Shown in pieces: positions 16,929 through 25,131 of a DNA stretch of 64,000 nucleotides. Numbering within the stretch: position 1 is the stretch's first letter; every line of letters starts with the position of its first letter. This stretch comes from Microvirga sp. VF16. GTDB lineage: Bacteria > Pseudomonadota > Alphaproteobacteria > Rhizobiales > Beijerinckiaceae. The translations under genes and the position numbers were made by a program. Location of the stretch: assembly GCF_016864375.1 (NCBI RefSeq), contig NZ_CP069358.1, positions 186,001-250,000 on the forward strand, written 5' to 3'. The notes below the pieces were generated by a model. That model ran no database searches. It was not told the origin of the DNA and worked only from the letters and a program-made list of their open reading frames with translations.

Positions 16929-17183
16929 CTACCCACCGCCAATTCCCTCAATTATCTTGCCGGTGCCTCCGCAGGCAGGGCAAGGCTCGTTACCGATTTG
17001 GCCGGAACCTTTGCAGTCGGGGCAGATATCCTCGCCTGTCCCCGGCGTATCAGGTTGAGCCACATCTCCGGGGTTCAATGCTGGTTTGTCTTGGATCGCT
17101 GCCCGATCCTGGGACTTTGTCATGACGGTGCTCACTCTTTCTCTGAGCTCCCGGACCAACGCGGCAGCGTTGAGTGGGTTCAT
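16929..17183 (-). CDS. Small DnaJ-type cysteine-rich zinc-finger protein
   Basis: An 84-residue protein. Its C-terminal half holds one DnaJ central-domain-like repeat pair, CPDCKGSGQIGNEPCPACGG near residues 56-75, which should bind one zinc through four cysteines. There is no J domain. The first ATG (17183) gives MNPLNAAALVRELRERV; a second in-frame ATG near 17123 (MTKSQDRAA) is an alternative with a comparable site. It lies divergently from the phaC frame and may share that promoter region. Its role is unknown. Stand-alone CxxCxGxG proteins are seen in Hyphomicrobiales, but I do not recognise a named family. Confidence 0.6.
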   Translation of the reverse strand: MNPLNAAALVRELRERVSTVMTKSQDRAAIQDKPALNPGDVAQPDTPGTGEDICPDCKGSGQIGNEPCPACGGTGKIIEGIGGG

Positions 17184-17468
17184 TGAATGACCCGAAGCTC
17201 TGCGAGAAAGGTGAACACAAAGCACCTTTGTTTCGGCAACTTTATAGACCGCGATGGCTTGGGATCACATAAGACCGTCCGGTCCGATTGTGCGTTGGTC
17301 TATGACCGCGTACTCGCGCAGGTGCAGCGATGGACAACACAGCTTCCGGAGATCCGCCCTTTGGTTTTGCTCCACTGTCTCTGCGACGCGGTGCAGAAAC
17401 GAGCGCCTCAAGGTCTTTTCCTGGAGAAGATTCTTGAGAGCAGCTCATTACCACTCTGGAGGAAGCTC

Positions 17469-19409
17469 ATGGCTGGTGAGGACAATCACAAAACGCAAGC
17501 GCAGGTAAGCGGCAACATGCCCGGACCCGATGTGATGCTGGGTCTTTGGGCCTCGTGGATGGACCAGATGTCCGCCGCAGTCCGACCTCCCTTGGATCCC
17601 GGCGCAGCGTGGTGGGAGATGACAACGAACAACCCTTCTTCAAGTCTTATCGCTGGAGGAGTCGGTCAACTCCAGGAGAGCCTAGCCAGAGATCCCACCC
17701 TTCGTTCTATCGACCAGATGTGGAATGCCAATCCCCTGCGGGAGGTCGTGCCGGTCGACTGGGCCGAGATCGCCCGGGCTCTGCGGATTGTCTCGTTGCG
17801 CTCGCTGAACAAGCCCAGCACAGCCTTGTCCGTTGCGGACTTCAACCAGGATCTCTGGCGCTCCGCGCTCGACGTGTGGCACGAAGCAGGGCAGCGCTGG
17901 CTGGGCCTTGCGGGCTCACCGTCAGCCGAAAGACCAGCTTCCGCCGCAGACAAGCGGTTCGCCGCCCCCGAGTGGCACACGAACCCGGTTTATCGCACCC
18001 TCCAGCAGATCTATCTGCTCGCGTCGGACTGGCTCCTGCAACAGGGCGACGTGGAGGGCATGGACGAGGCCGAGCAGCGGCGCATCAACTTTCATCTGCG
18101 GCAGTTCGTGGACGCGATGAGCCCCGCGCTGATGCTGTTGTCAAACCCGGCAGCACTGCAGAAGGCTGTTGAGACAGGAGGGACCAGTATCACGGCGGGC
18201 GCCGCTAATCTGATCACGGATCTTCAGGCCGGGCGCCTCAGCATGGTCGACACGGAGGCTTTCGCGCCGGGACGGAATCTTGCCCTCACCCCCGGAAAGG
18301 TGGTCCACCGCAACCGCCTGATTGAGCTGATCCAGTATGCGCCCACAACCGAGAAGGTTCACAAGACGCCGCTGCTGATCATGCCACCCTGGATCAACAA
18401 GTACTACATCCTCGACATGCAGCCGAAGAACAGCCTAGTGCGCTATCTAGTCGAGCAAGGGTTCACAGTCTTCCTGATCTCCTGGAAGAACCCGGATGCC
18501 TCCATGGATGAGATTGGCATCGAGGACTACATGGACCTCGGCCCGCTCGAGGCCAGCGATGTCGTGCGCGAGATCACGGGCAGTCCCACGGTCAACACCA
18601 TGGGCTACTGCATCGGTGGGACGCTGCTGACGATGACGCTGGCGGCCCTTGCGGCCAAGGGTGACAAGCGGTTCACCTCTGCCAGCTTCATGGTCTCGCT
18701 GCAAGATTTCTCGCGCGTGGGCGACACTGCCGTCTTCATGGACGAGCCGGGGGTGGACTTGATCGAACAACAGATGATGGAGCGCGGCTATCTCGACAGC
18801 CGCGAGATGTCCAGCATGTTCAACCTGCTGCGCTCGAACGATCTGATCTGGGCCAACGTGGTCAACAACTATCTGATGGGCAACAAGCCGCCCACCTTTG
18901 ATCTCCTGTACTGGAACAGCGACGGCACCCGGATGGCCCGCGCGGCCCACAGTTGGTACCTGCGCAACACCTATGTTGAGAACAACCTGATCAAACCCGG
19001 CAAGATTACGCTTAAGGGCGAGGCGCTTGATCTCGGCCACATTCGCCAGGATACCTATGCGGTCGGAGCAGAAAAGGACCACATCGTGCCCTGGGATGCG
19101 GCCTGGCGTATCACACAACTGTTCGGCGGCAATGTACGCTTCGTGCTGGCCTCCAGCGGCCATATTGCCGGAATCATCAACCCACCGGGTGGCAAAGGCA
19201 CCTACTGGACGCAGGACGAAAACGCGGCATCCGCGAGCAATCCGGAGGAATGGCGGCAGCGTGCCACGCGGCATGAGGGCAGCTGGTGGTCCGACTGGAC
19301 GGCGTGGCTTGCAGCTCGGTCGGGGCGGAAAAGCGCACCACCCCAGATGGGCAGCTCCAAGTACCCGCCCCTGCAGGACGCGCCAGGCACTTATGTGCTC
19401 GAACGATAG
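17469..19409 (+). CDS. phaC: Class I polyhydroxyalkanoate synthase PhaC
   Basis: A 646-residue synthase that polymerises (R)-3-hydroxyacyl-CoA into PHB granules. The N-terminal PhaC domain is followed by an alpha/beta-hydrolase core containing the lipase-like box GYCIGG with the catalytic Cys near residue 380. The catalytic Asp is probably in GAEKDHIVPWDAA and the His in SSGHIAGIINPPGG. The conserved PPWINKYYILDM block precedes them. The ATG at 17469 is chosen because GGAGGAAG lies just upstream; the open frame extends 94 codons further 5' but without conserved content. A phasin gene lies convergently downstream. No phaA/phaB genes are in the window, so the monomer supply enzymes must be encoded elsewhere. 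Confidence 0.93.
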   Translation: MAGEDNHKTQAQVSGNMPGPDVMLGLWASWMDQMSAAVRPPLDPGAAWWEMTTNNPSSSLIAGGVGQLQESLARDPTLRSIDQMWNANPLREVVPVDWAEIARALRIVSLRSLNKPSTALSVADFNQDLWRSALDVWHEAGQRWLGLAGSPSAERPASAADKRFAAPEWHTNPVYRTLQQIYLLASDWLLQQGDVEGMDEAEQRRINFHLRQFVDAMSPALMLLSNPAALQKAVETGGTSITAGAANLITDLQAGRLSMVDTEAFAPGRNLALTPGKVVHRNRLIELIQYAPTTEKVHKTPLLIMPPWINKYYILDMQPKNSLVRYLVEQGFTVFLISWKNPDASMDEIGIEDYMDLGPLEASDVVREITGSPTVNTMGYCIGGTLLTMTLAALAAKGDKRFTSASFMVSLQDFSRVGDTAVFMDEPGVDLIEQQMMERGYLDSREMSSMFNLLRSNDLIWANVVNNYLMGNKPPTFDLLYWNSDGTRMARAAHSWYLRNTYVENNLIKPGKITLKGEALDLGHIRQDTYAVGAEKDHIVPWDAAWRITQLFGGNVRFVLASSGHIAGIINPPGGKGTYWTQDENAASASNPEEWRQRATRHEGSWWSDWTAWLAARSGRKSAPPQMGSSKYPPLQDAPGTYVLER

Positions 19410-19491
19410 GGAGAAGGTGTCAGTGAGTGCGGCCCCGACCATAGACGGATTGACCGAGGCCTACTCACTTCGAGCTCCCGCTACTCCGGCC

Positions 19492-19929
19492 TTACTTTCT
19501 GGTGCTTCTGCTTCTTGAGCCCGCCGTTCCGCCGGTCTGATCTGTGCTCGTCTGACCCGAGGCTGCCTGGCTCAGAGCCGATTGCATGCTGGCGCCGAAC
19601 TCGCGCATCTGCGCCTGCATGGCCTCAAATTGCGAGCGCACGAAATCCGCTTGGATCTGCGCGGCTTCCTGCGGATTCCTGGCTCGGACAAGCCGCTCGG
19701 CCATGTCCAGCGCAGCATGGATGTTCTCCTCCGCGGAGGTAAATGTCCTTTGGGTTACGTCTCGAGCGCTGGCCCGAGCCGTGTCAGCCGATTGCTCCAT
19801 GGTTTCAGCCGCCCTGCGGGCTGCCCCCAGGAAGGTGTCCAGCGCATGGCGGGCCTGTTCGAGACTTTTCTCGGCCCCCTCACGCATTTGCGCAGGAACC
19901 TCGAAGCTGGTTTGTTTTGCATCGGCCAT
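19492..19929 (-). CDS. Phasin (second copy)
   Basis: A 145-residue phasin-family granule protein. The core at about residues 10-110 consists of Ala/Gln/Glu-rich amphipathic helices (AEKSLEQARHALDTFLGAA; RNPQEAAQIQADFVRSQFEAM), followed by a Ser/Thr/Arg-rich tail ending SRSRSTRK. The basic tail could contact DNA or polymer. The ATG at 19929 has a GGAG site eight bases upstream. The gene converges on phaC with an 82-bp gap and is the second phasin of this region. Confidence 0.82.
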   Translation of the reverse strand: MADAKQTSFEVPAQMREGAEKSLEQARHALDTFLGAARRAAETMEQSADTARASARDVTQRTFTSAEENIHAALDMAERLVRARNPQEAAQIQADFVRSQFEAMQAQMREFGASMQSALSQAASGQTSTDQTGGTAGSRSRSTRK

Positions 19930-20133
19930 GATTGATCTCCGTTCGGCTGTTCCAACGGCCGCAGCCGGCTGGGTTAATTTGGACCGAAGGTCCCGCTGCG
20001 CCGCAGACAAGAAACGCCGATGATTGCCGAAAGGATCGCATGACTGGTCGACCGACGCTGAAGCTCAGGCCGGACAATCTTGCTTGGCGCTAATGAATGT
20101 CCGCGAACCTCCCGAACCTAGAACTAAGGCCTA

Positions 20134-21184
20134 GAGCACCGGACGGTTAAACGGACGCATATCCGGCCGCCCTGAGGAAGTTCCAACACTCGTGCGGCTC
20201 GAAGAGATTGCAGATGTCGCCGAGGGCGCGCCAAAGCGCGTCAAAGGTTCGGGCTTCAGCTTTGCGCAGGTGTGCCTTGACCTTGGCGAAGGCCTGCTCA
20301 ATCGGGTTCATGTCCGGACTGTACGGGGGCAGGAACAGAAACCAGGCTCCGCGTTGCTTCAGGCATTGGGCGGCCTTCTCGCTCTTGTGGGCCGCCAGGT
20401 TGTCGAGGATTACCACGTCGCCTTGGTGCAGCGTCGGCGCGAGCTGGGTCTCGATATAAGCCTCAAACGCCAAGCGGGTGATCGGGCCATCAATCACCCA
20501 CGGAGCGCTCAACTCGCTGCACCGTAGCCCGGCTACAAAGGTATGGGTTGTCCAGTGTCCAAAGGGAGCTTTCATGCGCAGGCGCTGGCCGCGGCGAGAA
20601 CGTCCGCGCAGGCGCGTCATCTTGGTGTTGACGTACGTCTCATCGAGAAAGATCAAGCGGTGCGGCTCTTGGCGCATATGCGGCTGACGGTGGGTATGCC
20701 AGACGCGGCGCTCATCCCGCACGGCGGCGTGTGCGCATTCCGCCGCCATCAGGACTTTTTTATAGCTGAAGCCGCGGTGGCACAGAAAGCGCGAGAGCAT
20801 TGCGGGAGCTGCCATCACCCCGTGTTCCTCCAGCAGCCTCGCGGCCAGTTCGGGCATGGTGATGGCGGGGTGGGCCTCGACCGTCTGGATCAGGAAGCTC
20901 TCATAAGCCACCAGCTTGCCGCGTCCGGGCGGGCGGCCTTGCCGGGCCGGCGCCGGCGAGCCGGTGTCCCGCGTTCGCCGCACCAGCTTGATGGCCAAGC
21001 TCTCGCTGACGTCAAAGTGCTCGGCTGCCGCTCGGCAGGAATGACCGGCCTCGACAAAGTCGGCGACGCGCACCCGCAGATCCAGGGAATAGCAATGACC
21101 CATGATCCACCTCCCGTTCCAGCAAGTGAATCACGGATCGCGCCAGCCCAAAACCCCGGGAGTCGGATTTCCAGTCCGATGCTC
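20134..21184 (-). mobile_element. IS630-family insertion sequence
   Basis: The ends are imperfect inverted repeats (GAGCACCGGACGG left, GAGCATCGGACTGG as read from the right) flanked by TA dinucleotides at 20132-20133 and 21185-21186. The TA is the target duplication expected for IS630/Tc1-mariner elements. The element sits between the phasin and WGR genes and interrupts nothing recognisable. Confidence 0.85.
20147..21103 (-). CDS. IS630-family transposase
   Basis: A 318-residue single-frame transposase. A helix-turn-helix N-terminal region (SCRAAAEHFDVSESLAIKLVRR) is followed by the DDE core: LIFLDETYVNTKM (first Asp), DVVILDNLAAHKS (second Asp) and LPPYSPDMNPIEQAFAKVK (Glu). Many IS630 elements need a programmed frameshift to join two frames; here the protein is read in one frame. 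It looks intact. Confidence 0.9.
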   Translation of the reverse strand: MGHCYSLDLRVRVADFVEAGHSCRAAAEHFDVSESLAIKLVRRTRDTGSPAPARQGRPPGRGKLVAYESFLIQTVEAHPAITMPELAARLLEEHGVMAAPAMLSRFLCHRGFSYKKVLMAAECAHAAVRDERRVWHTHRQPHMRQEPHRLIFLDETYVNTKMTRLRGRSRRGQRLRMKAPFGHWTTHTFVAGLRCSELSAPWVIDGPITRLAFEAYIETQLAPTLHQGDVVILDNLAAHKSEKAAQCLKQRGAWFLFLPPYSPDMNPIEQAFAKVKAHLRKAEARTFDALWRALGDICNLFEPHECWNFLRAAGYASV

Positions 21185-21215
21185 TAGAACAACGCAGCGG
21201 CCCTCTTCCGAGCAG

Positions 21216-21470
21216 TCAGAGGTCGGTATAGCCCTTCCGGCGCAGGGTTTCTGCCCAAGTTTGCAGCGCGACCGCGGCCTTGGCTTCATCAGGAAAGATC
21301 TCGACCTTCTCCTGGCCCTTGGAGCCCACGAAGCCCCAGTTCCGCACCAGCCGGATCGTGCCGAACAGATCACGCTCGATCATCATGCTGAAGAAGCGCG
21401 CCCTGCCCTGCTCCGGGTTGCGCCGATAGAGCACCGGATGATGCCGTATCGGCGAACGAGCGTCAGGCAT
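21216..21470 (-). CDS. WGR-domain protein, small
   Basis: An 84-residue protein consisting almost wholly of a WGR-like domain (RFFSMMIERDLFGTIRLVRNWGFVGSKGQEKVEIF), named for its Trp-Gly-Arg motif and found in PARPs and MolR-type proteins, where it binds nucleic acid. Here the motif reads WGF, so the Arg is replaced. Stand-alone WGR proteins of this size are common in Hyphomicrobiales replicons. The proposed ATG at 21470 has only a weak ribosome site. It lies 13 bp downstream of a truncated CYTH gene, so its former promoter may be gone. Confidence 0.7.
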   Translation of the reverse strand: MPDARSPIRHHPVLYRRNPEQGRARFFSMMIERDLFGTIRLVRNWGFVGSKGQEKVEIFPDEAKAAVALQTWAETLRRKGYTDL

Positions 21471-21483
21471 CCTGGAAGTGCTC

Positions 21484-21987
21484 TTACGTGGGATTGCCCT
21501 TCTGGAGCGTCTTCTCCATCTCGTGCATCATCGCCTGCTCGATCTCGTCGAGGTTGGCCTTGACGGTGTCGCCGCTGGTCTGGGCCTTGGCACGGGTCAC
21601 CGGCACCTGCTTGCCCTTGGGCCGGTCGCTGGCCATCCGCGGCTGAGTGGGGAAGTGGCCATCCAGAGTATCGATCAGGCTGTTGAGCGCCGCATCGGAC
21701 AATGGAATCTCCGGAGCGTCGTCGAGCCCTCTCAGGGCTATGGACTGTTTGGTGTAGCGGGGATCGTTCGTCACCTCAGGCCCGAACCACTCGGGGGGAT
21801 GAAAGCCCCTCGCCTCCTCGTCGGATGCAAACTCCACGGTGACGAGATGCAGGACACGGGGCCGGATGATCTCGTCGACCAGAGCATGACCTTCACCGAT
21901 CGGCAGGGCTGTGCGGGTGTAGGCGACTTCGCCGGCCCAGACCTCGAGCAGCGCGTGAGTGTGGGCGACCGGGATGTCGGTCTGGTC
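21484..21987 (-). pseudogene. CYTH-domain protein, 5' part removed by IS6
   Basis: The C-terminal ~167 codons of a protein resembling CYTH (triphosphate tunnel metalloenzyme) family members. The segments ALPIGEGHALVDEI, HLVTVEFASDEEARGF and PPEWFGPEVTNDPRYTKQS follow the family's C-terminal order. The open frame runs without a start right up to the left inverted repeat of the IS6 element at 21988, so the 5' portion has been lost; it is not on the other side of the element. The tail beyond the CYTH region is charged and Gln/Lys-rich. The CYTH assignment is by motif reading only. Confidence 0.6.
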
Positions 21988-22798
21988 GGCTCCGTTGCAT
22001 TAACCTTGGCGGGTTAGCAAAGGGCGACTACCTGAGGAGCCGTCCTATTGTCTCTGTTCAAGCGCCGCCGCTTTCCGGTCGCGATCATCCTGCTGTGCGT
22101 GCGCTGGTACTGCAAGTACGGGATCAGCTATCGCGATCTGGCAGAAATAATGTCCGAGCGCAGTGTCAGCGTCAATCCAAGCACGCTCCTTCGTTGGGTC
22201 CAACGCTATGCACCGGAGATTGAGAAGCGGATGCGACCATACCAGGGACCTCGCTCAGGCTCGTGGCGGGTGGATGAGACCTATGTACGAGTTGGCGGAC
22301 GCTGGCGGTACTTATTTCGAGCGGTCGACAAGCACGGTCGGCTGATTGCCTCCATGTTATCCGATCGGCGTGATACGGGAGCGGCGTATCGCTTCCTGCG
22401 CAAAGCTCTGAGGGCGGTGAGCGACTATCCTCCCTCATCCATCACGACCGACAAATTGGCCTCATATCCGAAGGCCATTCGGCGCTTGCAGAACGAAGGG
22501 CTGCTGCCGCAGGCTGTCGAACACCGCACCTCGAAATACTTGAATAACATCATTGAGGCGGATCATGGCGCACTCAAGCGCGTGATCCGGCCACCCGCCG
22601 CTTCCAGCGAATGAAGACTGCCTCGACGACCCTGACGGGGTTTGAAATCATGCGAATGGTCCGCCGAGGTCACTGCATGCTGAGGTATGCTGGCGTGACA
22701 GGCGAAATCCGTCTCATTGAGAAGCTCTTCGGACTTGCAGCTTGAAAGGCCATTGAACTGGGTTCGTTATGCCCTTTTCAAGTTACTGCAACAGTGCC
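21988..22798 (+). mobile_element. IS6-family insertion sequence, copy B (different subtype)
   Basis: An 811-bp element with imperfect 17-bp ends: GGCTCCGTTGCATTAAC at 21988-22004 and the complement of GGCACTGTTGCAGTAAC at 22782-22798. The flanking octamers differ, so no target duplication is present. It truncates the CYTH gene on its left. The transposase sequence is clearly a different IS6 lineage from copies A and C and is frameshifted. Confidence 0.8.
22048..22745 (+). pseudogene. IS6-family transposase with a frameshift
   Basis: The first frame starts at a TTG with a GAGGAG site and encodes the typical IS6 core: STLLRWVQRYAPEIEKR, SWRVDETYVRVGGRW (first Asp), SSITTDKLASYPKAI (second Asp) and NNIIEADHGALKRVIRP (Glu). 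Near 22593 one base is missing: the frame reads RPPAASSE then stops, whereas shifting by one restores the usual RP-RRFQRMKTASTTLTGFEIMRM and continues to the stop at 22745 (ending IEKLFGLAA). All DDE residues precede the lesion, but the C terminus is lost, so the product is probably inactive. Confidence 0.85.
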
Positions 22799-22912
22799 AA
22801 TCGGAATCTGCAGGTCCCCTCCGGAAGACGGCGATCAAGTCAGATCAGCGCCCGGGCGATAATAGCCAAGGCCACGGGCGACATTGTTGCCCGACGTTTC
22901 CTTATGCTCCCC

Positions 22913-22999
22913 ACAGTCCGGCAATGGGTTCTCAAGTTCGGCCCTGCTTTCGCCTGCAATTGCCGCCAGTTGCGGCCTCGCCCCACTGGTACGTGGCGG
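22913..22999 (+). pseudogene. Remnant of an IS6-type transposase
   Basis: A short stretch translates to TVRQWVLKFGPAFA followed by RPRPTGTW, matching the helix-turn-helix region of IS6 transposases (compare TVRQWALKFG in copies A and C). The surrounding sequence has decayed. It shows an older IS6 insertion site next to copy B, just before the lacI-type regulator. Confidence 0.5.
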
Positions 23000-23052
23000 T
23001 TCCGAACTCCCCAACAATTTGCAACTTTTCCTTGCGCATCGGAGCAGCTGCT

Positions 23053-23066
23053 GTTAAACGTTTAAC
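23053..23066. promoter_or_regulatory. LacI-type operator 1, perfect palindrome
   Basis: GTTAAACGTTTAAC is a perfect 14-bp palindrome with the central CG typical of LacI/GalR-family operators. It lies 26-39 bp before the start codon of the lacI-type gene. Confidence 0.75.
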
Positions 23067-23067
23067 T

Positions 23068-23081
23068 GTAAAACGTTTAAC
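23068..23081. promoter_or_regulatory. LacI-type operator 2, near-perfect palindrome
   Basis: GTAAAACGTTTAAC differs from operator 1 at one base and is centred 15 bp further on, 11-24 bp before the lacI-type start codon. The tandem arrangement suggests autoregulation by cooperative binding. I did not find the same site immediately upstream of the ABC genes at 24175-24249. Confidence 0.7.
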
Positions 23082-23091
23082 AAGTTTCCTG

Positions 23092-24174
23092 ATGATCAAG
23101 CGAAAGAGAGCCACCCTGAAGGAAGTCGCCACTCGTGCCGGGGTGTCGATTGCAACAGTGTCCAACGTCTTCAGCGGTCGCAAGCCGGTGAATGCGGATC
23201 TGCGGACGAAAGTTGAACAGGCTGCAAAGGAGCTTTCCTATCAAGTTAACCGTGCTGCCTCGCAGCTTAGATCCGGACGGGGTCAAGTAGTGGGGGTGCT
23301 TGTTCCAGATCTCGATGACACCTTCTTCACCTCTCTCATCTCCCGCCTGGAAGTGATGGCACAAAAGGATGGCTACGATGTCATCGTCGCGAGCTCACGC
23401 GACGAGAGAGAGATCGAGGAATCGCGGTTACAGACCCTCCTTGGCTGGCGGCCCTCCGGGATTATTGCCGTTCCCTGTTCCAATCGGATGCCCGCCATCC
23501 TCTCCCGCGAGGTCGGACGGCTTCCCATGGTTTTGGTTGATCGTGTGATTGCGGACTCCGCCATGGTCGACACCGTGACGATCGACAACTTCGAAGCCGG
23601 TGAGATCGCCGTCCGCCGGTTACTTGACATGGGCCACACCGACATCGTGTTAGCCGCGTCCCACCTTGATATCGCGCCGATCCGGGAGCGCATCAGAGGC
23701 GCCACGGCAGCAGCGCGGAGCCGTGGCGCCCACAATCCCATCGCGGTCGAAGTGGGCTCGAATGCTGATCGCGGCGCCGAGTTGTTCGCCGACTGGATCG
23801 AAGGCAACACGGTGCCTTCGGCAGTCCTGGCGTTGACGAACGTCACCACATTGGCCGTTCTGACCGCTCTTGCTAAACGTCGTATCGACGTTCCCGAGCA
23901 GGTCTCTCTCATCGCCTTCGACGACTACCCCTGGATGAGCGCGCGTAAGACGCCTCTCACGGCGATACGCCAGCCTGTCGACGAGATCGCCAGCGCCGCT
24001 TGGGAGCGATTGAAAATGAGAATGGAGGGCGACGTGTCCCCGCCCACTCCCACCATCCTTCATGCAAGCCGGCAGGATCGCGCGTCCGTGCGTCGGTTCG
24101 GGGCGCCCGTGTCCGGCCTCTCTCCAAAGGAGAACGCTGAACCACCCGTCTATACGGCCGTGAACACGACATAG
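23092..24174 (+). CDS. LacI/GalR-family transcriptional regulator
   Basis: A 360-residue repressor-type regulator. The N-terminal helix-turn-helix (TLKEVATRAGVSIATVSNVFSGRKPVNADLRTKVEQAAKEL, residues about 7-47, in two parts) is followed by a periplasmic-binding-like effector domain (VVGVLVPDLDDTFFTSL onward; TVTIDNFEAGEIAVRRLLDMGH; SLIAFDDYPWMSARKTPLTAI). The ATG at 23092 is set by the domain start. Two palindromic operators immediately upstream point to autoregulation. It precedes the ABC sugar transporter and FAD oxidoreductase genes in the same direction and is their likely regulator; the sugar ligand is unknown. The DNA upstream is IS6 debris, so the promoter may be recently assembled. 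Confidence 0.9.
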   Translation: MIKRKRATLKEVATRAGVSIATVSNVFSGRKPVNADLRTKVEQAAKELSYQVNRAASQLRSGRGQVVGVLVPDLDDTFFTSLISRLEVMAQKDGYDVIVASSRDEREIEESRLQTLLGWRPSGIIAVPCSNRMPAILSREVGRLPMVLVDRVIADSAMVDTVTIDNFEAGEIAVRRLLDMGHTDIVLAASHLDIAPIRERIRGATAAARSRGAHNPIAVEVGSNADRGAELFADWIEGNTVPSAVLALTNVTTLAVLTALAKRRIDVPEQVSLIAFDDYPWMSARKTPLTAIRQPVDEIASAAWERLKMRMEGDVSPPTPTILHASRQDRASVRRFGAPVSGLSPKENAEPPVYTAVNTT

Positions 24175-24249
24175 GAGTGCCTGAACATCAGAGCCGAAGC
24201 GTCACATAAGAATGCGCCGGCAACAAGACGCTCGAATGGGAGGAGCAAC

Positions 24250-25131
24250 TTGCGTTCCAACACCAAGACCATCGCCCCGGCTGTGCCCTTTTTGGCACCG
24301 GTGCATATTCTGATCCTGAGCGTTATTGTCATACCGTCGCTGTATGTTGTGTGGCTCAGCCTGAACTCCTCGACGTTCGGGCAGTCTGCCACCTTCGTCG
24401 GCTTCGACAACTATATCCGCACTCTGACGGACCCGGCCTTCCTCCACGCCTTGGGGAATACGGTCCTCATCGTCGTCTTCGCTGTCCATCTCGAACTCGC
24501 AATCGGCTTGGGGATGGCTCTCCTGTTCGCCAGCGGATTGCCGTTCCGGCGTATTCTTTTGGTCGCGGTTCTCGCTCCCTATGCCGTTAGCGAGGTGATC
24601 GCGGTGGCTATGTGGCGCTTCCTCTTCGATCCAGACGTCGGACCAGTCACTGTTGCTCTGGCGTCCCTCGGCCTCCCGGCTCTCGACTGGTCGTTCGAGC
24701 CATCCCACGCTCTCGTCATGATTGGGCTGCTGACGATCTGGCTGCACCTGCCCTTTACCTTCATCATCCTGTACGCGGCACGGCTGGCGATCCCGAAAGA
24801 CCTGTACGAAGCCGCCCGCATCGATGGCGCGACCCCCTACGCCGCCTTCCGGCACGTCACGATGCCGCTTCTCGGTCCTGCAATCGTTGTGGCTCTCCTG
24901 TTCCGCTACATTTTCGCCTTCCGCATCTTCTCAGAGGTCTGGCTGATGACGCAGGGCGGACCGGCGCGCTCAACCGAGGTGGTCGCCGTCTACCTTTATC
25001 AGGAAGCTTTCCGGTTCAACGCCTTCGGCACGGCCGCCGCCACTGCCTGGATCATGGTTGTCGCATCCCTCATCCTAGCGGCTGGCTACGTGTTCCTTCT
25101 TCGCAAGCAGGTGGTCGGCAATGCGCACTGA
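24250..25131 (+). CDS. Sugar ABC transporter permease (MalF/UgpA type)
   Basis: A 293-residue inner-membrane permease with about six hydrophobic segments. The EAA loop that contacts the ATPase is EAARIDGATPYAAFRHVTMP near residues 190-207. The TTG start at 24250 is supported by GGGAGGAG just upstream. It is the first of two permease genes and overlaps the next by 11 bp, indicating translational coupling. Family members import carbohydrates such as glycerol phosphate or disaccharides; the substrate here is unknown. No ATP-binding subunit gene lies in this cluster. Confidence 0.9.
   Translation: MRSNTKTIAPAVPFLAPVHILILSVIVIPSLYVVWLSLNSSTFGQSATFVGFDNYIRTLTDPAFLHALGNTVLIVVFAVHLELAIGLGMALLFASGLPFRRILLVAVLAPYAVSEVIAVAMWRFLFDPDVGPVTVALASLGLPALDWSFEPSHALVMIGLLTIWLHLPFTFIILYAARLAIPKDLYEAARIDGATPYAAFRHVTMPLLGPAIVVALLFRYIFAFRIFSEVWLMTQGGPARSTEVVAVYLYQEAFRFNAFGTAAATAWIMVVASLILAAGYVFLLRKQVVGNAH

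Noticed and set aside
17187..17468. A 94-residue N-terminal extension of PhaC
   Set aside because: The frame is open but not conserved in class I synthases, and a strong GGAGGAAG site sits just before the ATG at 17469.
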